DNA from: Myxococcales bacterium
Lineage (GTDB): Bacteria; Myxococcota_A; Polyangia; Polyangiales; Polyangiaceae
Direction of reading: 5' to 3'
DNA length: 64,000 bases
Assembly (NCBI GenBank): GCA_016706225.1
Contig: JADJKB010000015.1
Coordinates: 62,001 to 126,000, forward strand
Position 1 is the stretch's first letter; every line of letters begins with the position of its first letter. The translations under genes and the position numbers were made by a program. This document shows, piece after piece, positions 56,304 through 64,000 of the stretch. The notes under the pieces are model-generated. The model was not told where the DNA came from, made no database searches, and saw only the letters and a list, made by a program, of their open reading frames with translations.

Positions 56304-57410
56304 TCAGTCCAGCGTGCGCGCACAACGCAGACCCACGTTGGACGCCGCGATCGACGCGGGTAACCCCGAGCGATGTGCGGCACGGACTTCCTCTGGCGTG
56401 CAGTTGTAGGAGCCGCCGCGCATCACCCGGAGTCCTTCGCTGCTCACACCAATGGGGTTCAGCGTGGGCAGGGTCGATCGGTCACTCACGTAGCCGTCGT
56501 GTGTCCACTCCCAGACGTTGCCACTCATGTCGTAGAAACCCCAGGCATTGCCCTGTTTTCCGGCGACCGGATGGGCACCGCCGGAGGCGTTGAACAGGTA
56601 CCAGGCGATCTGATCGAGGCCCACGTCGAAGCCGCTGCAGTTGACGATGTCACCGTTGAAGATAGGCGTCGAAGTGCCCGCGCGATTGGCGTACTCCCAT
56701 TCGGCCTCGGTCGGCAGACGGTATCCGTGGCAGGCGTAGGGTGAGAGCGCTTCCACGCACTCGGTGCCGACCGCGGTCGTTTGACAGGAGTAACAAGGGG
56801 TCAAGCCGGCGTACTTGGAGTAGCCGTTGCACACGGCCGCGGCGCCGTGAAAGCTCACCAGTGACACGGGGCAGCTCGAGCATCCCGCGTAGGCTGGGTG
56901 CTCCGCTCCGAAGACGGTGGCGTATTCAGCGAAGGTCACCTCCGTGGCGGAGAGCTCGAACGGATGGCTGAGGGTGACCGCGTGCAAGACTTGATTCTGT
57001 GTGCCGTTGCACGACTCGGTCTTGGGTGCGCCCTCGGTGTAGCTCCCCGGTGGGAGCTGAAGCCAATGGCCAGGAGCAGGTTTTTCGGGCGTCGCGGGAC
57101 CCGGATCGGGCGGCTGGCCTCCAGCCCCTGCGTCAGGCGCCCGGCCACCCTCCCCCGACCGGGCATCGGGGGTCGGCACGCCGCCCGCCCCTGAGCCCGT
57201 GTTCGGAGCTGCATCGCCACCGCCACCCAGACCGCCACCGCCATCGGTCGCGAAGTCCGACGCACCAGGCGTCCCGCCGGGTGCGGCGGAGCAGGCGGCG
57301 ATGAAAATCAGCGCGGCGCTCCAAACAACCCTCGCGAAGGCCAGCGCGGTTCGCCGAAATCCGAGCTCCTGCGGCGAGTGCAAGTGAGGGTTCAATCGTC
57401 GGTCGGTCAT
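56304..57410 (-). CDS. FGE-sulfatase-domain lipoprotein
   Basis: 368 residues from ATG 57410. The signal (VVWSAALIFIAACSA) has a lipobox Cys near 38. A Gly/Asp/Pro linker follows, then an FGE-sulfatase domain with RLPTEAEWEYANRAG, GNVWEWTHDGY, MRGGSYNC and the closing VGLRCARTLD. Numerous paired cysteines (CSSCP, CYSC) suit an extracytoplasmic site. Many such myxobacterial proteins are not true formylglycine-generating enzymes, so a binding role is as likely as catalysis. Confidence 0.85.
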   Translation of the reverse strand: MTDRRLNPHLHSPQELGFRRTALAFARVVWSAALIFIAACSAAPGGTPGASDFATDGGGGLGGGGDAAPNTGSGAGGVPTPDARSGEGGRAPDAGAGGQPPDPGPATPEKPAPGHWLQLPPGSYTEGAPKTESCNGTQNQVLHAVTLSHPFELSATEVTFAEYATVFGAEHPAYAGCSSCPVSLVSFHGAAAVCNGYSKYAGLTPCYSCQTTAVGTECVEALSPYACHGYRLPTEAEWEYANRAGTSTPIFNGDIVNCSGFDVGLDQIAWYLFNASGGAHPVAGKQGNAWGFYDMSGNVWEWTHDGYVSDRSTLPTLNPIGVSSEGLRVMRGGSYNCTPEEVRAAHRSGLPASIAASNVGLRCARTLD

Positions 57411-57552
57411 GACCGTTCTGTAGCCAGCGTTGGCCATTTCGGGCGCTGAAAATCCGCTGAAACCTGGCGGGCGGCTCGCGCGCCACGTCTTTCAGCGTTC
57501 TTTCAGCACCCGTGTACGCGAGATGGCGCCACCTTCACTGGTGGAGGCGAAC

Positions 57553-59226
57553 ATGTGGATCGGAAGCCGGATCTTGCTGGGCTCTGCAATCGTCGCGACC
57601 GCGGTGAGCTGCGCGGCAACGGACGACGTGGTCGGAGTATCCGCCCCAAGTGTGGGGGGTGCGGGTCCGACGGGAGGTTCGGGCGGGGGTGCTCTGCCCG
57701 TCGGCGGGGCGGGCAGCGGGGGCGCGCTCAACATCGACGCCGGCGGCGACGGCTCGCTGCTGGGTGATCCGTGTGACCCCGACAACCCCAACCCCTCGTA
57801 CGTCGGCTGCGACTTCTGGCCGACCGTGACCACCAACAGTGTGTGGGAGGTGTTCGACTTCGCGGTGGTGGTTGCCAATGCTGGCGTCGAGACCGCCAGC
57901 ATCAAGATCGAGAAGGATGGACAGCCGCTCACGACCGGTGAGGTCCCGCCCGGAGAGCTCCGCAAGTTCTACTTGCCCTGGGTCCCCGAGCTGAAGTGGG
58001 AGGCCGGGACCAGCTGCGGCGCGCTTGCGTCCATATCGCAGTCCGTGCGGGCCGTTGGCGCGGCGTACCACCTGACCAGCAGCTCGGCGGTCACCGCTTA
58101 CCAGTTCAACCCGCTCGAGTACCGCGGCCAGGGCGGACCCGAGGGCAAAGTTTGGGATTCTTGCCCTGGTCTCCAGCCGTGTTTCACCAACAACAACCAA
58201 CCCATCGGCTGCTACTCGTTCACCAACGACGCATCGCTCTTGCTCCCGAGCAATGCGTGGACCTCGACCTACCGGGTCATGGGACAGAAGAACTACAAGA
58301 GCGGGAGCTTCATCGCCATCACCGCGGCCGAAGACGGCACCACCGTGCAGGTGAAGCTGGCCAAGAACGCCGACGTTCAGCCGGGCACCGGCGTCGCGGC
58401 CACGGCCCTCGGCAGCCAGGCGGAGCTCACGCTCGATGCGGGCGATGTGGTCCAGCTGATTGGCGACGTGGGCCGCGACTTTGCCGGCTCGCTGGTGTTG
58501 GCCAACAAGAAGATCCAGGTCATCTCCGGTGCGCGCTGCACACAAGAGCCGCAAGGCACCCCCGCCTGTGATCATCTGGAGGAGACGGTGCTCCCGGCAG
58601 AAGCCCTCGGCACGCGCTACTTCGTCACCGCGCCCACGGCCGTCCACGGCAACGTCGTGGGGCATCACGTCCGCATCTTCGGCAACGTCGATGGCACGAA
58701 GCTCTCTTATCCGTCTGGAACGCCGGCGGGCGCACCCACCCTGATTTCTGCGGGCGAGGTCGTCGACCTCGAGCACGTGGAACAGGACTTCGAGGTGGTC
58801 GGCTCGAGCGCGTTCGGTGTCGGGACCTACATGCTCGGCGGCATGATCCAGGACCCGCCGACCAGTGCCGGCGACGAGGACTACCAAGGTGACCCTTCCC
58901 AGAGCTTCACCGTGCCGGTCGAGCAGTATCGGAAGAAGTACGTGTTCTTGGCGCCGGACGACTACGACGTGAGCTACGTCGACGTGGTCGCGCCCGAGAG
59001 CGCTAGCATTCAGATCGACGGCAACCCCGTGACGGCAAACAAGCACTCGATTGGCTCTGCGTACGCCGTCCTCAGGGTGAAGCTCGGTCCGGGCAACGGC
59101 GGGGCGCACGTGCTCGTCGCTGACCAACCCGTCGGCATCCAGGTGATGGGTTACGGCACGTTCACGAGTTACCAGTACCCCGGCGGGGCCGACATCCAGC
59201 GCATCTCATTGCCGCCGGTCAAGTAA
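57553..59226 (+). CDS. Lipoprotein with an IgGFc-binding-like domain
   Basis: 557 residues from ATG 57553 after GGAGG at 57543-57547. A lipoprotein signal (LLGSAIVATAVSC) precedes a Gly-rich linker. A long beta-rich domain follows, with DFAVVVANAGVETASIKIEK, GSFIAITAAEDGTTVQVK, VVQLIGDVGRDFAGSLVLA and the ISGARC motif. This is the layout of the IgGFc_binding N-terminal family, which in bacteria is mostly uncharacterised surface protein. It is divergent from the FGE lipoprotein, sharing a 142-base control region. Confidence 0.82.
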   Translation: MWIGSRILLGSAIVATAVSCAATDDVVGVSAPSVGGAGPTGGSGGGALPVGGAGSGGALNIDAGGDGSLLGDPCDPDNPNPSYVGCDFWPTVTTNSVWEVFDFAVVVANAGVETASIKIEKDGQPLTTGEVPPGELRKFYLPWVPELKWEAGTSCGALASISQSVRAVGAAYHLTSSSAVTAYQFNPLEYRGQGGPEGKVWDSCPGLQPCFTNNNQPIGCYSFTNDASLLLPSNAWTSTYRVMGQKNYKSGSFIAITAAEDGTTVQVKLAKNADVQPGTGVAATALGSQAELTLDAGDVVQLIGDVGRDFAGSLVLANKKIQVISGARCTQEPQGTPACDHLEETVLPAEALGTRYFVTAPTAVHGNVVGHHVRIFGNVDGTKLSYPSGTPAGAPTLISAGEVVDLEHVEQDFEVVGSSAFGVGTYMLGGMIQDPPTSAGDEDYQGDPSQSFTVPVEQYRKKYVFLAPDDYDVSYVDVVAPESASIQIDGNPVTANKHSIGSAYAVLRVKLGPGNGGAHVLVADQPVGIQVMGYGTFTSYQYPGGADIQRISLPPVK

Positions 59227-59267
59227 CGGCGGGACCGACGGCGCGGAGTGCGCTCGACGCGCTCGGC

Positions 59268-59945
59268 TCACTGTACGCAGAGTGTCGCGCCGGGGTGTGG
59301 GCTCGACTTGCAAAATCCCGCCGGGCGGCCGGCAAAGAAACAGCAGTGCGGCCCCAGCGAGCCGCACTCGGCGGCGCCCCAGCAGGTTGGTTGCTCGCCC
59401 TCGGAGCACTGGGCGCGACACGCCGCAGGGGTCGAGGGAAACAGCGTGTTCGCGCAGCAGCGCTCGCCGCTCGCGCAGTCCTCTGGCCCATCACATTGTC
59501 GTGTGAGGGCCGAGAGCCCGCAGCTCACGCTCGCAGGGATGCACTGGAACGCGGGCGGATTTCCGCTGCCTTCGCCGGTGATGCAGCAATGCTGCGCACC
59601 GGCCTGACAGGGCGTGTTGCTGCAGCTGATCACCGCTCCGTTGGATACCGGTCCCGAAGCGCCCCCGCCCTGACCGCCGCCACTCCCCGAGGCGCCGGCT
59701 GCACCTGCTTCGACGGCCTGCCCCGCGTTGCCGCCGAGCGCACCGTTGCCGGAGCCCCCCTGACCTCCAGCGTTGCCAGCGTTGCCGGCGCTTGCCCACG
59801 GGCCTCCGTCCAGCCCTCCGGGGGTGGTGCTCGCGCCGGAGCTGCCGCCGGCCGCGGGCGCAGCCGAGTCTTCCGCGTTAGCTGCCGAGCAAGCGGTGCA
59901 GGCCGCCACGACGTACACCATCGACCCGAGCCGCTGAAGGTTCAT
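59268..59945 (-). CDS. Cys-rich lipoprotein with Gly/Ala linker
   Basis: 225 residues. A signal sequence with a TACS lipobox is followed by a Gly/Ala/Asn linker (30-105). The C-terminal domain carries about 20 cysteines including adjacent pairs (HCCIT, RCCAN, HCCFF), in a pattern suggesting two or more small disulfide modules. No function is known. It is convergent with the IgGFc-like gene. Confidence 0.75.
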   Translation of the reverse strand: MNLQRLGSMVYVVAACTACSAANAEDSAAPAAGGSSGASTTPGGLDGGPWASAGNAGNAGGQGGSGNGALGGNAGQAVEAGAAGASGSGGGQGGGASGPVSNGAVISCSNTPCQAGAQHCCITGEGSGNPPAFQCIPASVSCGLSALTRQCDGPEDCASGERCCANTLFPSTPAACRAQCSEGEQPTCWGAAECGSLGPHCCFFAGRPAGFCKSSPHPGATLCVQ

Positions 59946-60091
59946 GCCGTGAGCATGAGGACTTCAGGACTGCGCGCGCATGAAAGATCGCTGAAACTTC
60001 AGCCGCAGAGCCTGGCTCAGCTCGATCGCTTCCAGCTGGCACTCCCAAATCCCGTTGTTGGCCGCGCTGGCAGTTCTTTCGAGGCAGGCTC

Positions 60092-61042
60092 TCAGCCCTG
60101 AACGGGCACCTTCGCCGGGGAGAGCTCCTCGGCAGCGTCGCTGTGGGTCCAGGCCGGGCGTTCGACGCTGGGCACGTACCTTTCGTCGATGCGGCGCTCG
60201 ACCCCATCGTCGCCGATCAGGTGAACGTGGTGCCCGTAGCGCCACAGCGCCGGCATCTGGGCTTCGGCCGCAGCGCGATCGATGAAGACATAGAGCACCT
60301 TGTCGATGGGCTTGTCGGGGCCAAACGGCTGGAGCAAGCGGGCGGCCGCCGCGTCCAGCATCTCCTGTCGAGACACCACGCGCCCATGGACCACGAACAC
60401 CAGGGAGCGGTCGTTGCCCTTGTGCAACCCCTCGAGCTGGGTCTTGAACTGGTGCGCGAAGGTGATGAAACCCGACATCAGATCGGAGTGGGTGCCCTGA
60501 GCCTGGGCGAGCGCGTCCTCGAGGTCGAGTGAGAAGTCGTGCAGCTGGACCAGCGTCGTGTCGTTCGGACCACGCAGGATGCGCGACGGTCCGGTGGCGA
60601 GCCAGCGTCGCGACACGAGCCGCTCGTGGCCGGTGCCCTGGAAGGCGCAGCCCCAGCCCAGCCGGTAGTGCAGCTCGCCGAACGATGGCGACCGATAGCT
60701 CCAGTCGTGGAAGGTGGCGAACGACGCCACCGTGAACGGAATGCGACCCAGGCGCCGTACCAGCGATGGCGGGTCGAGCTCGTAGCTGTGGTTGAGGCCA
60801 CGCACGCAATCGCGCTCGATGGTGAAGCTGTCCACCATGCCGTTCCAGCTGGCGCTGGGCCGCCTGCCGATGCCGGCGACGAGTGTGTCGACCCACTCGT
60901 CGTCCACGCTGACCGCCTGCATGTCGATCTCGACCTCTTCGGGCAGGCCCACAGGGGTCAAGCCCTGCTCGACGATGGCCCGAGCGGTGGCTCCCAGGTC
61001 ATCGCCGCTGAAGCAGTAGATCAGTTTCCGGATCGCGGCCAT
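60092..61042 (-). CDS. Uncharacterised soluble protein
   Basis: 316 residues from ATG 61042. No signal peptide or membrane helix. The N-terminus (RKLIYCFSGDDLGATARAIV) suggests a small Rossmann-like start. FATFHDWSYRSPSFGELHYRLGWG is rich in aromatics and His. I do not recognise the family. The texture is of an intact gene, with even codon use and no repeats. It is followed downstream on the same strand by the Cys-rich lipoprotein, with a 146-base gap. Confidence 0.65.
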   Translation of the reverse strand: MAAIRKLIYCFSGDDLGATARAIVEQGLTPVGLPEEVEIDMQAVSVDDEWVDTLVAGIGRRPSASWNGMVDSFTIERDCVRGLNHSYELDPPSLVRRLGRIPFTVASFATFHDWSYRSPSFGELHYRLGWGCAFQGTGHERLVSRRWLATGPSRILRGPNDTTLVQLHDFSLDLEDALAQAQGTHSDLMSGFITFAHQFKTQLEGLHKGNDRSLVFVVHGRVVSRQEMLDAAAARLLQPFGPDKPIDKVLYVFIDRAAAEAQMPALWRYGHHVHLIGDDGVERRIDERYVPSVERPAWTHSDAAEELSPAKVPVQG

Positions 61043-61085
61043 GCCACACCTACAGAGCCCTCGTTCGCGTTGGTTGCGGGTCGAG

Positions 61086-61478
61086 TCACATCCAGACAGC
61101 CCACGGATTGCCGGCGGGCGGAGTGCTGCCCGGCCGACGCGAGCTGCTCCCTCCCGCGACCGTGTGGCCTTCGAGCGTGCCGACGGCTTCGACGGAGGGC
61201 CAGTTCGCGGCGTCCGCGCGCAGTGCGTCGTCGAGCTCTGCTTCGAAGGTCCCCGCCAGGAGTTTCCCCCACGACAGCAGCGTCGCGGCAATGGCCCAAC
61301 GCAACTCCACCGGCCTGCGGGTGCGCTGAGCTGGCTGCCGCGCGGCCAGCGTCACGAGCGCGGCGCGCGCCAGGCCGAGGGTCGTGCGCCCGAGACTCAG
61401 CTGGCCGTGAGCCAGTGGGCGGCTTCGGCGCAGGAACTGGGACCAGTATTCGTCGAACGACCGGAATTGTGAGCTCAT
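61086..61478 (-). CDS. Small uncharacterised protein
   Basis: 130 residues from ATG 61478. It opens FRSFDEYWSQFLRRSRPLAHG and has a hydrophobic Ala/Leu stretch (TTLGLARAALVTLAARQ) and another (WAIAATLLSWGKLLAG), so it may touch a membrane. The start faintly recalls Mpo1/DUF962-type proteins, too weakly to assign. The last 15 codons (SRRPGSTPPAGNPWAVW) have a diverged DNA copy after tpiA near 53500. Probably co-transcribed with the gene ending at 60092. Confidence 0.5.
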   Translation of the reverse strand: MSSQFRSFDEYWSQFLRRSRPLAHGQLSLGRTTLGLARAALVTLAARQPAQRTRRPVELRWAIAATLLSWGKLLAGTFEAELDDALRADAANWPSVEAVGTLEGHTVAGGSSSRRPGSTPPAGNPWAVWM

Positions 61479-61664
61479 CGTTTTGCGACCTCGGCTCTCG
61501 GGGGAGCCGCCCGATTCGAGCGGTAGCGAAGGATCGATCGATGGGCCAAGTGTTGGGACGTCCCGCCAGCAGGCCGCGCGTCGCACACCGGGGCGCCGTT
61601 TCACCGGCAGCGCGTTCGCCGCCGCTCTCCGTCAGCGCAATGAGAAGCACAGGGTCGCCTGCGC

Positions 61665-63071
61665 TCAGCGCACGCAGCGCACTCGCTCGTTCGTATACGC
61701 CTGGGGCTGTGAGAAGCCCGCTCCAATCAGGACCGCCCAGTTCTGGCTCGTTTGGTACCCAACTGTTCCCGACCAGTACCACGTGCTCACCGAGGTGAAG
61801 GCGGGCGGAAGCGCTGGCGACGTAAGGGTCGGATCCGGAAGGGTTGCCAGCTCTCGAATGGTCGGCAAGCGCCAGCCCCCGCCGAGGAGACCGAGCCCAG
61901 CGCAATAGCTCGTCGCGGTGGCCTGTGTGTAGACCTGGTTTGTTGGAGCGGCCTCCCACGTCAGCGAAGTCTCGTTGTCCTTGACCACGCCGTTCGTCGA
62001 AGAATCGAAGCGCGGTCCGCTGGGCGCGCCCGTGCCACGAACACACCGATAGGCAGCCAGGTCCGCGCTACTGGTATCGATGTACGACATCTGCCCGATC
62101 CCACCGTGGACCACGACCCAGCGTTTGGTCGAGCCCGCGAGCAGGGTCGAGCTCCAGAACCTTGCGCCAATGGCGGTAGCGTTCGACACCCCCGGAAACA
62201 CCGTCGGATTGAGCGCAGGATAGATGCGAGTGAAGTCCGTCAGGCTGATGAGCTCTGCTCGGGTCGGTAGGCGCCAATCGCTGTACCCATCAACGGTCGA
62301 TGCGGCGCAGTTCGAATCGGCGGTGGTCCAGTCGGACCCGCCGGTCGCCGCCGAGCGTTCCCACATCAGGCAGGTGGTGTGATCGAGCGCCACGTTGGTC
62401 GAGAGCGAGGTGGTGAACTCCGAGTCCGGCCGAGCGTCGCCCGCAATCTTCCAGAGCGGGTAGTGCGCGGTCCCGTCGCCACCGGTGGCGCCGAGTGGAC
62501 AGGCGCCCGCGTCGGCGGGCGGAGCGTCAATCGCGGAATCGCTCGCGTCCGTGTTCGAGGCATCACTCGGGGCGTCGCTCGAAGCGTCGCCGCCCGCGTC
62601 CGCGGTCGACCCACCGGATGCGGCATCGGTGCTCGCGTCGCCCGCTGAACCATCGACCGAAGCGTCTCCACCACCCGCTCCGCCCGTTGCACTGGTTCCG
62701 CCCGTGCCGCCCGTTGCACCGGCTCCGCCCGTGCCACCCGTTGCACCGGCTCCGCCGCTGCCACTTGCGCCACCCGTCCCCGCGCTTCCGCCGAGCGAAG
62801 CATCGCCACCTGCGGTCCCCGCCGCTCCGCCGAGTGACGCGTCGCCGCCGGCTCCTGCCGCGCCACCGCTGCCACCGGAAGCACCCCCTGAACCCGCAAC
62901 ACCGCCGCCACCTTGTCCGCCCACGCCGCCCGCACCCCCAGAGCCCGACGCGCCGCCCGTTGCGCTGCCACCTACGGCTCCGCTGCCGCCGCCGCCGGGG
63001 GCTTGGTTCGTGCTCGAGCTCGAACACGCTGCTGCAACCATCACCCACGCCACGAAGGGAATGCCCCGCAT
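61665..63071 (-). CDS. DUF1566 lipoprotein with long Gly/Ala/Ser linker
   Basis: 468 residues. Lipobox AAACSS at about residue 16. A linker of over 150 residues is made of GG(A/S) and ATGG(T/A) repeats with Asp/Ala blocks. Two DUF1566 modules follow, each with its diagnostic motif: DGYSDWRLPTRAEL (first) and GGWRLPTIREL (second), with CLMWER/SLTWEA and YRCVRG/VRCVR ends. DUF1566 is a C-type-lectin-like fold, so carbohydrate or collagen-like binding at the surface is plausible. Intact despite its repetitive DNA. Confidence 0.88.
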   Translation of the reverse strand: MRGIPFVAWVMVAAACSSSSTNQAPGGGGSGAVGGSATGGASGSGGAGGVGGQGGGGVAGSGGASGGSGGAAGAGGDASLGGAAGTAGGDASLGGSAGTGGASGSGGAGATGGTGGAGATGGTGGTSATGGAGGGDASVDGSAGDASTDAASGGSTADAGGDASSDAPSDASNTDASDSAIDAPPADAGACPLGATGGDGTAHYPLWKIAGDARPDSEFTTSLSTNVALDHTTCLMWERSAATGGSDWTTADSNCAASTVDGYSDWRLPTRAELISLTDFTRIYPALNPTVFPGVSNATAIGARFWSSTLLAGSTKRWVVVHGGIGQMSYIDTSSADLAAYRCVRGTGAPSGPRFDSSTNGVVKDNETSLTWEAAPTNQVYTQATATSYCAGLGLLGGGWRLPTIRELATLPDPTLTSPALPPAFTSVSTWYWSGTVGYQTSQNWAVLIGAGFSQPQAYTNERVRCVR

Positions 63072-63291
63072 GCCGAGCAGAGTACACGAACGGCGCGGTT
63101 GAAATCAGCGTGAGGTTCGCTTCCGAGGTTCTGCCCGTCGAAAGCAAGTCCAGTCCGATGGTTGCGCCGAATCGCGCGGCGTCTGTAAGCTCCCGGCCGC
63201 GCGGGGCGTTGCCGTCCCGGAACCCTCAGATTTCGGTCGAAATCTTTTCTGTTTCTGATGCGTCTCCCGGGGCGCATCCCGAGGACTCCCG

Positions 63292-64000
63292 ATGAACCAC
63301 GGAACATCTGCGCCTGCCTGGCGTGCGGCGCTCGTGATGTGCGCGCTTGCGCTGCCGGCCTGCGCAGGCAAGGAGCCGAAGCTCGCCGAGGGGGGCGAGT
63401 TCTCCGGCCCGACCACACAAAGCAAATCGACCGCCAAGGAGCGGCAACAGGTCGCGATCACCGTCTACAACCAGAACTTCGGGCTGGTGCGCGAGATCCG
63501 CACGCTCAACCTCGGCGAGGGCAAGGTCTCGCTCGAGTATCGCGACGTGTCGGCGAACATCCAGCCCGAGACGGTGCACATCAAGTCGCTGGACGGGGAC
63601 GACGCGCTGACCGTGATGGAGCAGAACTATCGCTACGACCTGCTGAGCCCGCAGAAGCTGCTCGAGAAGTACGTCGACAAGAAGATCAAGGTCTATCGCT
63701 ACAACGAGAAGCTCGGCCGCGAAGAGATGAAAGAGGCCAAGGTGCTGGCGGTGGAGCAAGGCACGGTGCTGGAGATCGACGGCGAGGTGACCTACGGCGT
63801 TCCGGGGCGGTTCGCCTTCCCCGAGGTGCCGCCGAACTTGATCGCAAAACCATCCCTGGTGTGGCTGCTCGGCAGCCGGAAGGCCAAACAGCGCGTCGAG
63901 GTCAGCTACCTGAGCCAGAACCTGAACTGGGTTGCGGACTACGTGATGGTGGTCGGTGCCGACGACAAGGCGGGCGACCTGAACGGCTGGGTCACGCTGA
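63292..64000 (+). CDS. DUF4139-family lipoprotein, cut by the window end
   Basis: 236 residues are visible with no stop before position 64000. ATG 63292 starts a signal with lipobox ALPAC. A polar linker leads into a beta-rich domain (ITVYNQNFGLVREIRTLNLG, then LEYRDVSANIQPETVHI), and the segment VEVSYLSQNLNWVADYVMVV followed by DLNGWVTL is characteristic of DUF4139. Family members are extracytoplasmic and uncharacterised; some are annotated as mucoidy inhibitors. The rest of the gene continues beyond the window. Confidence 0.85.
   Translation, partial: MNHGTSAPAWRAALVMCALALPACAGKEPKLAEGGEFSGPTTQSKSTAKERQQVAITVYNQNFGLVREIRTLNLGEGKVSLEYRDVSANIQPETVHIKSLDGDDALTVMEQNYRYDLLSPQKLLEKYVDKKIKVYRYNEKLGREEMKEAKVLAVEQGTVLEIDGEVTYGVPGRFAFPEVPPNLIAKPSLVWLLGSRKAKQRVEVSYLSQNLNWVADYVMVVGADDKAGDLNGWVTL

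Noticed and set aside
57535..59127. A 530-codon minus-strand frame opposite the IgGFc-like gene
   Set aside because: Antisense shadow: low-complexity charged product, no start context, and the plus-strand gene has a signal peptide and recognisable domain.
62485..63102. Pro/Ala-rich plus-strand frame opposite the DUF1566 linker
   Set aside because: Same antisense effect as the other linkers. The DUF1566 protein on the minus strand is well supported.

Overview
The window is high-GC DNA from a myxobacterium-like organism, most plausibly Polyangia (Polyangiaceae or a relative). The signs are at least nine lipoproteins or secreted proteins whose export signal is followed by a long Gly/Ala/Ser-rich linker, a MYXO-CTERM-like tail, a serine/threonine kinase fused to a formylglycine-generating-enzyme-like domain, several TonB-dependent receptors, a GAF/sigma-54 activator, and a bacterial microcompartment (BMC) whose shell inventory resembles that of Haliangium ochraceum. 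No rRNA, tRNA or CRISPR array was recognised.

Layout. 0.2-23 kb is a worn accessory region. It holds a large secreted VWA/HExxH protein broken by frameshifts, lipoproteins, remnants of a tyrosine recombinase and of IS91- and IS66-type transposases, fragments of chromosomal genes, and one complete IS3-family element (9689-11003) sitting in a secreted-protein gene. Many frameshifts here repair with one base in a homopolymer, so some may be consensus errors rather than decay. 20.7-28.6 kb (minus strand) is a TonB-ExbB-ExbD-ExbD-receptor-lipoprotein uptake set followed by an OmpR-type response regulator. 28.7-39.1 kb holds a PEGA/TPR protein, a lipoprotein with three helix-hairpin-helix-like repeats, a divergent sigma-54 activator, the kinase-FGE fusion and a GH94-type phosphorylase. 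39.7-45.4 kb holds two more TonB receptors and a lipoprotein.

The centrepiece is the minus-strand BMC operon at 45.66-51.80 kb: an RpiB-like/DeoC fusion, two paralogous tandem-domain shell trimers, one hexamer protein, a pentamer, a CoA-acylating aldehyde dehydrogenase, a third trimer and two more pentamers, closed by a hairpin terminator. It fits the BMC type called sugar-phosphate utilising (SPU). The aldolase would split deoxyribose 5-phosphate into glyceraldehyde 3-phosphate and acetaldehyde, and the dehydrogenase would turn the acetaldehyde into acetyl-CoA inside the shell. A triosephosphate isomerase gene lies next to it on the opposite strand and would process the other product. The RpiB-like half has Asp where E. 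coli-type RpiB has its catalytic Cys. The linker between the two halves carries a probable encapsulation helix and a four-cysteine cluster.

53.6-64 kb holds a STAND-type regulator, then FGE-like, IgGFc-binding-like, Cys-rich and DUF1566 lipoproteins, two uncharacterised proteins and the start of a DUF4139 protein.

A recurrent pattern stands out. In at least three places (the kinase gene, the His-rich TonB receptor, a Uma2 remnant) a gene lies between two diverged direct copies of its neighbours' borders. Removing the insert restores a simpler ancestral arrangement. At the BMC this leaves tpiA and rpiB-deoC as a tight divergent pair.
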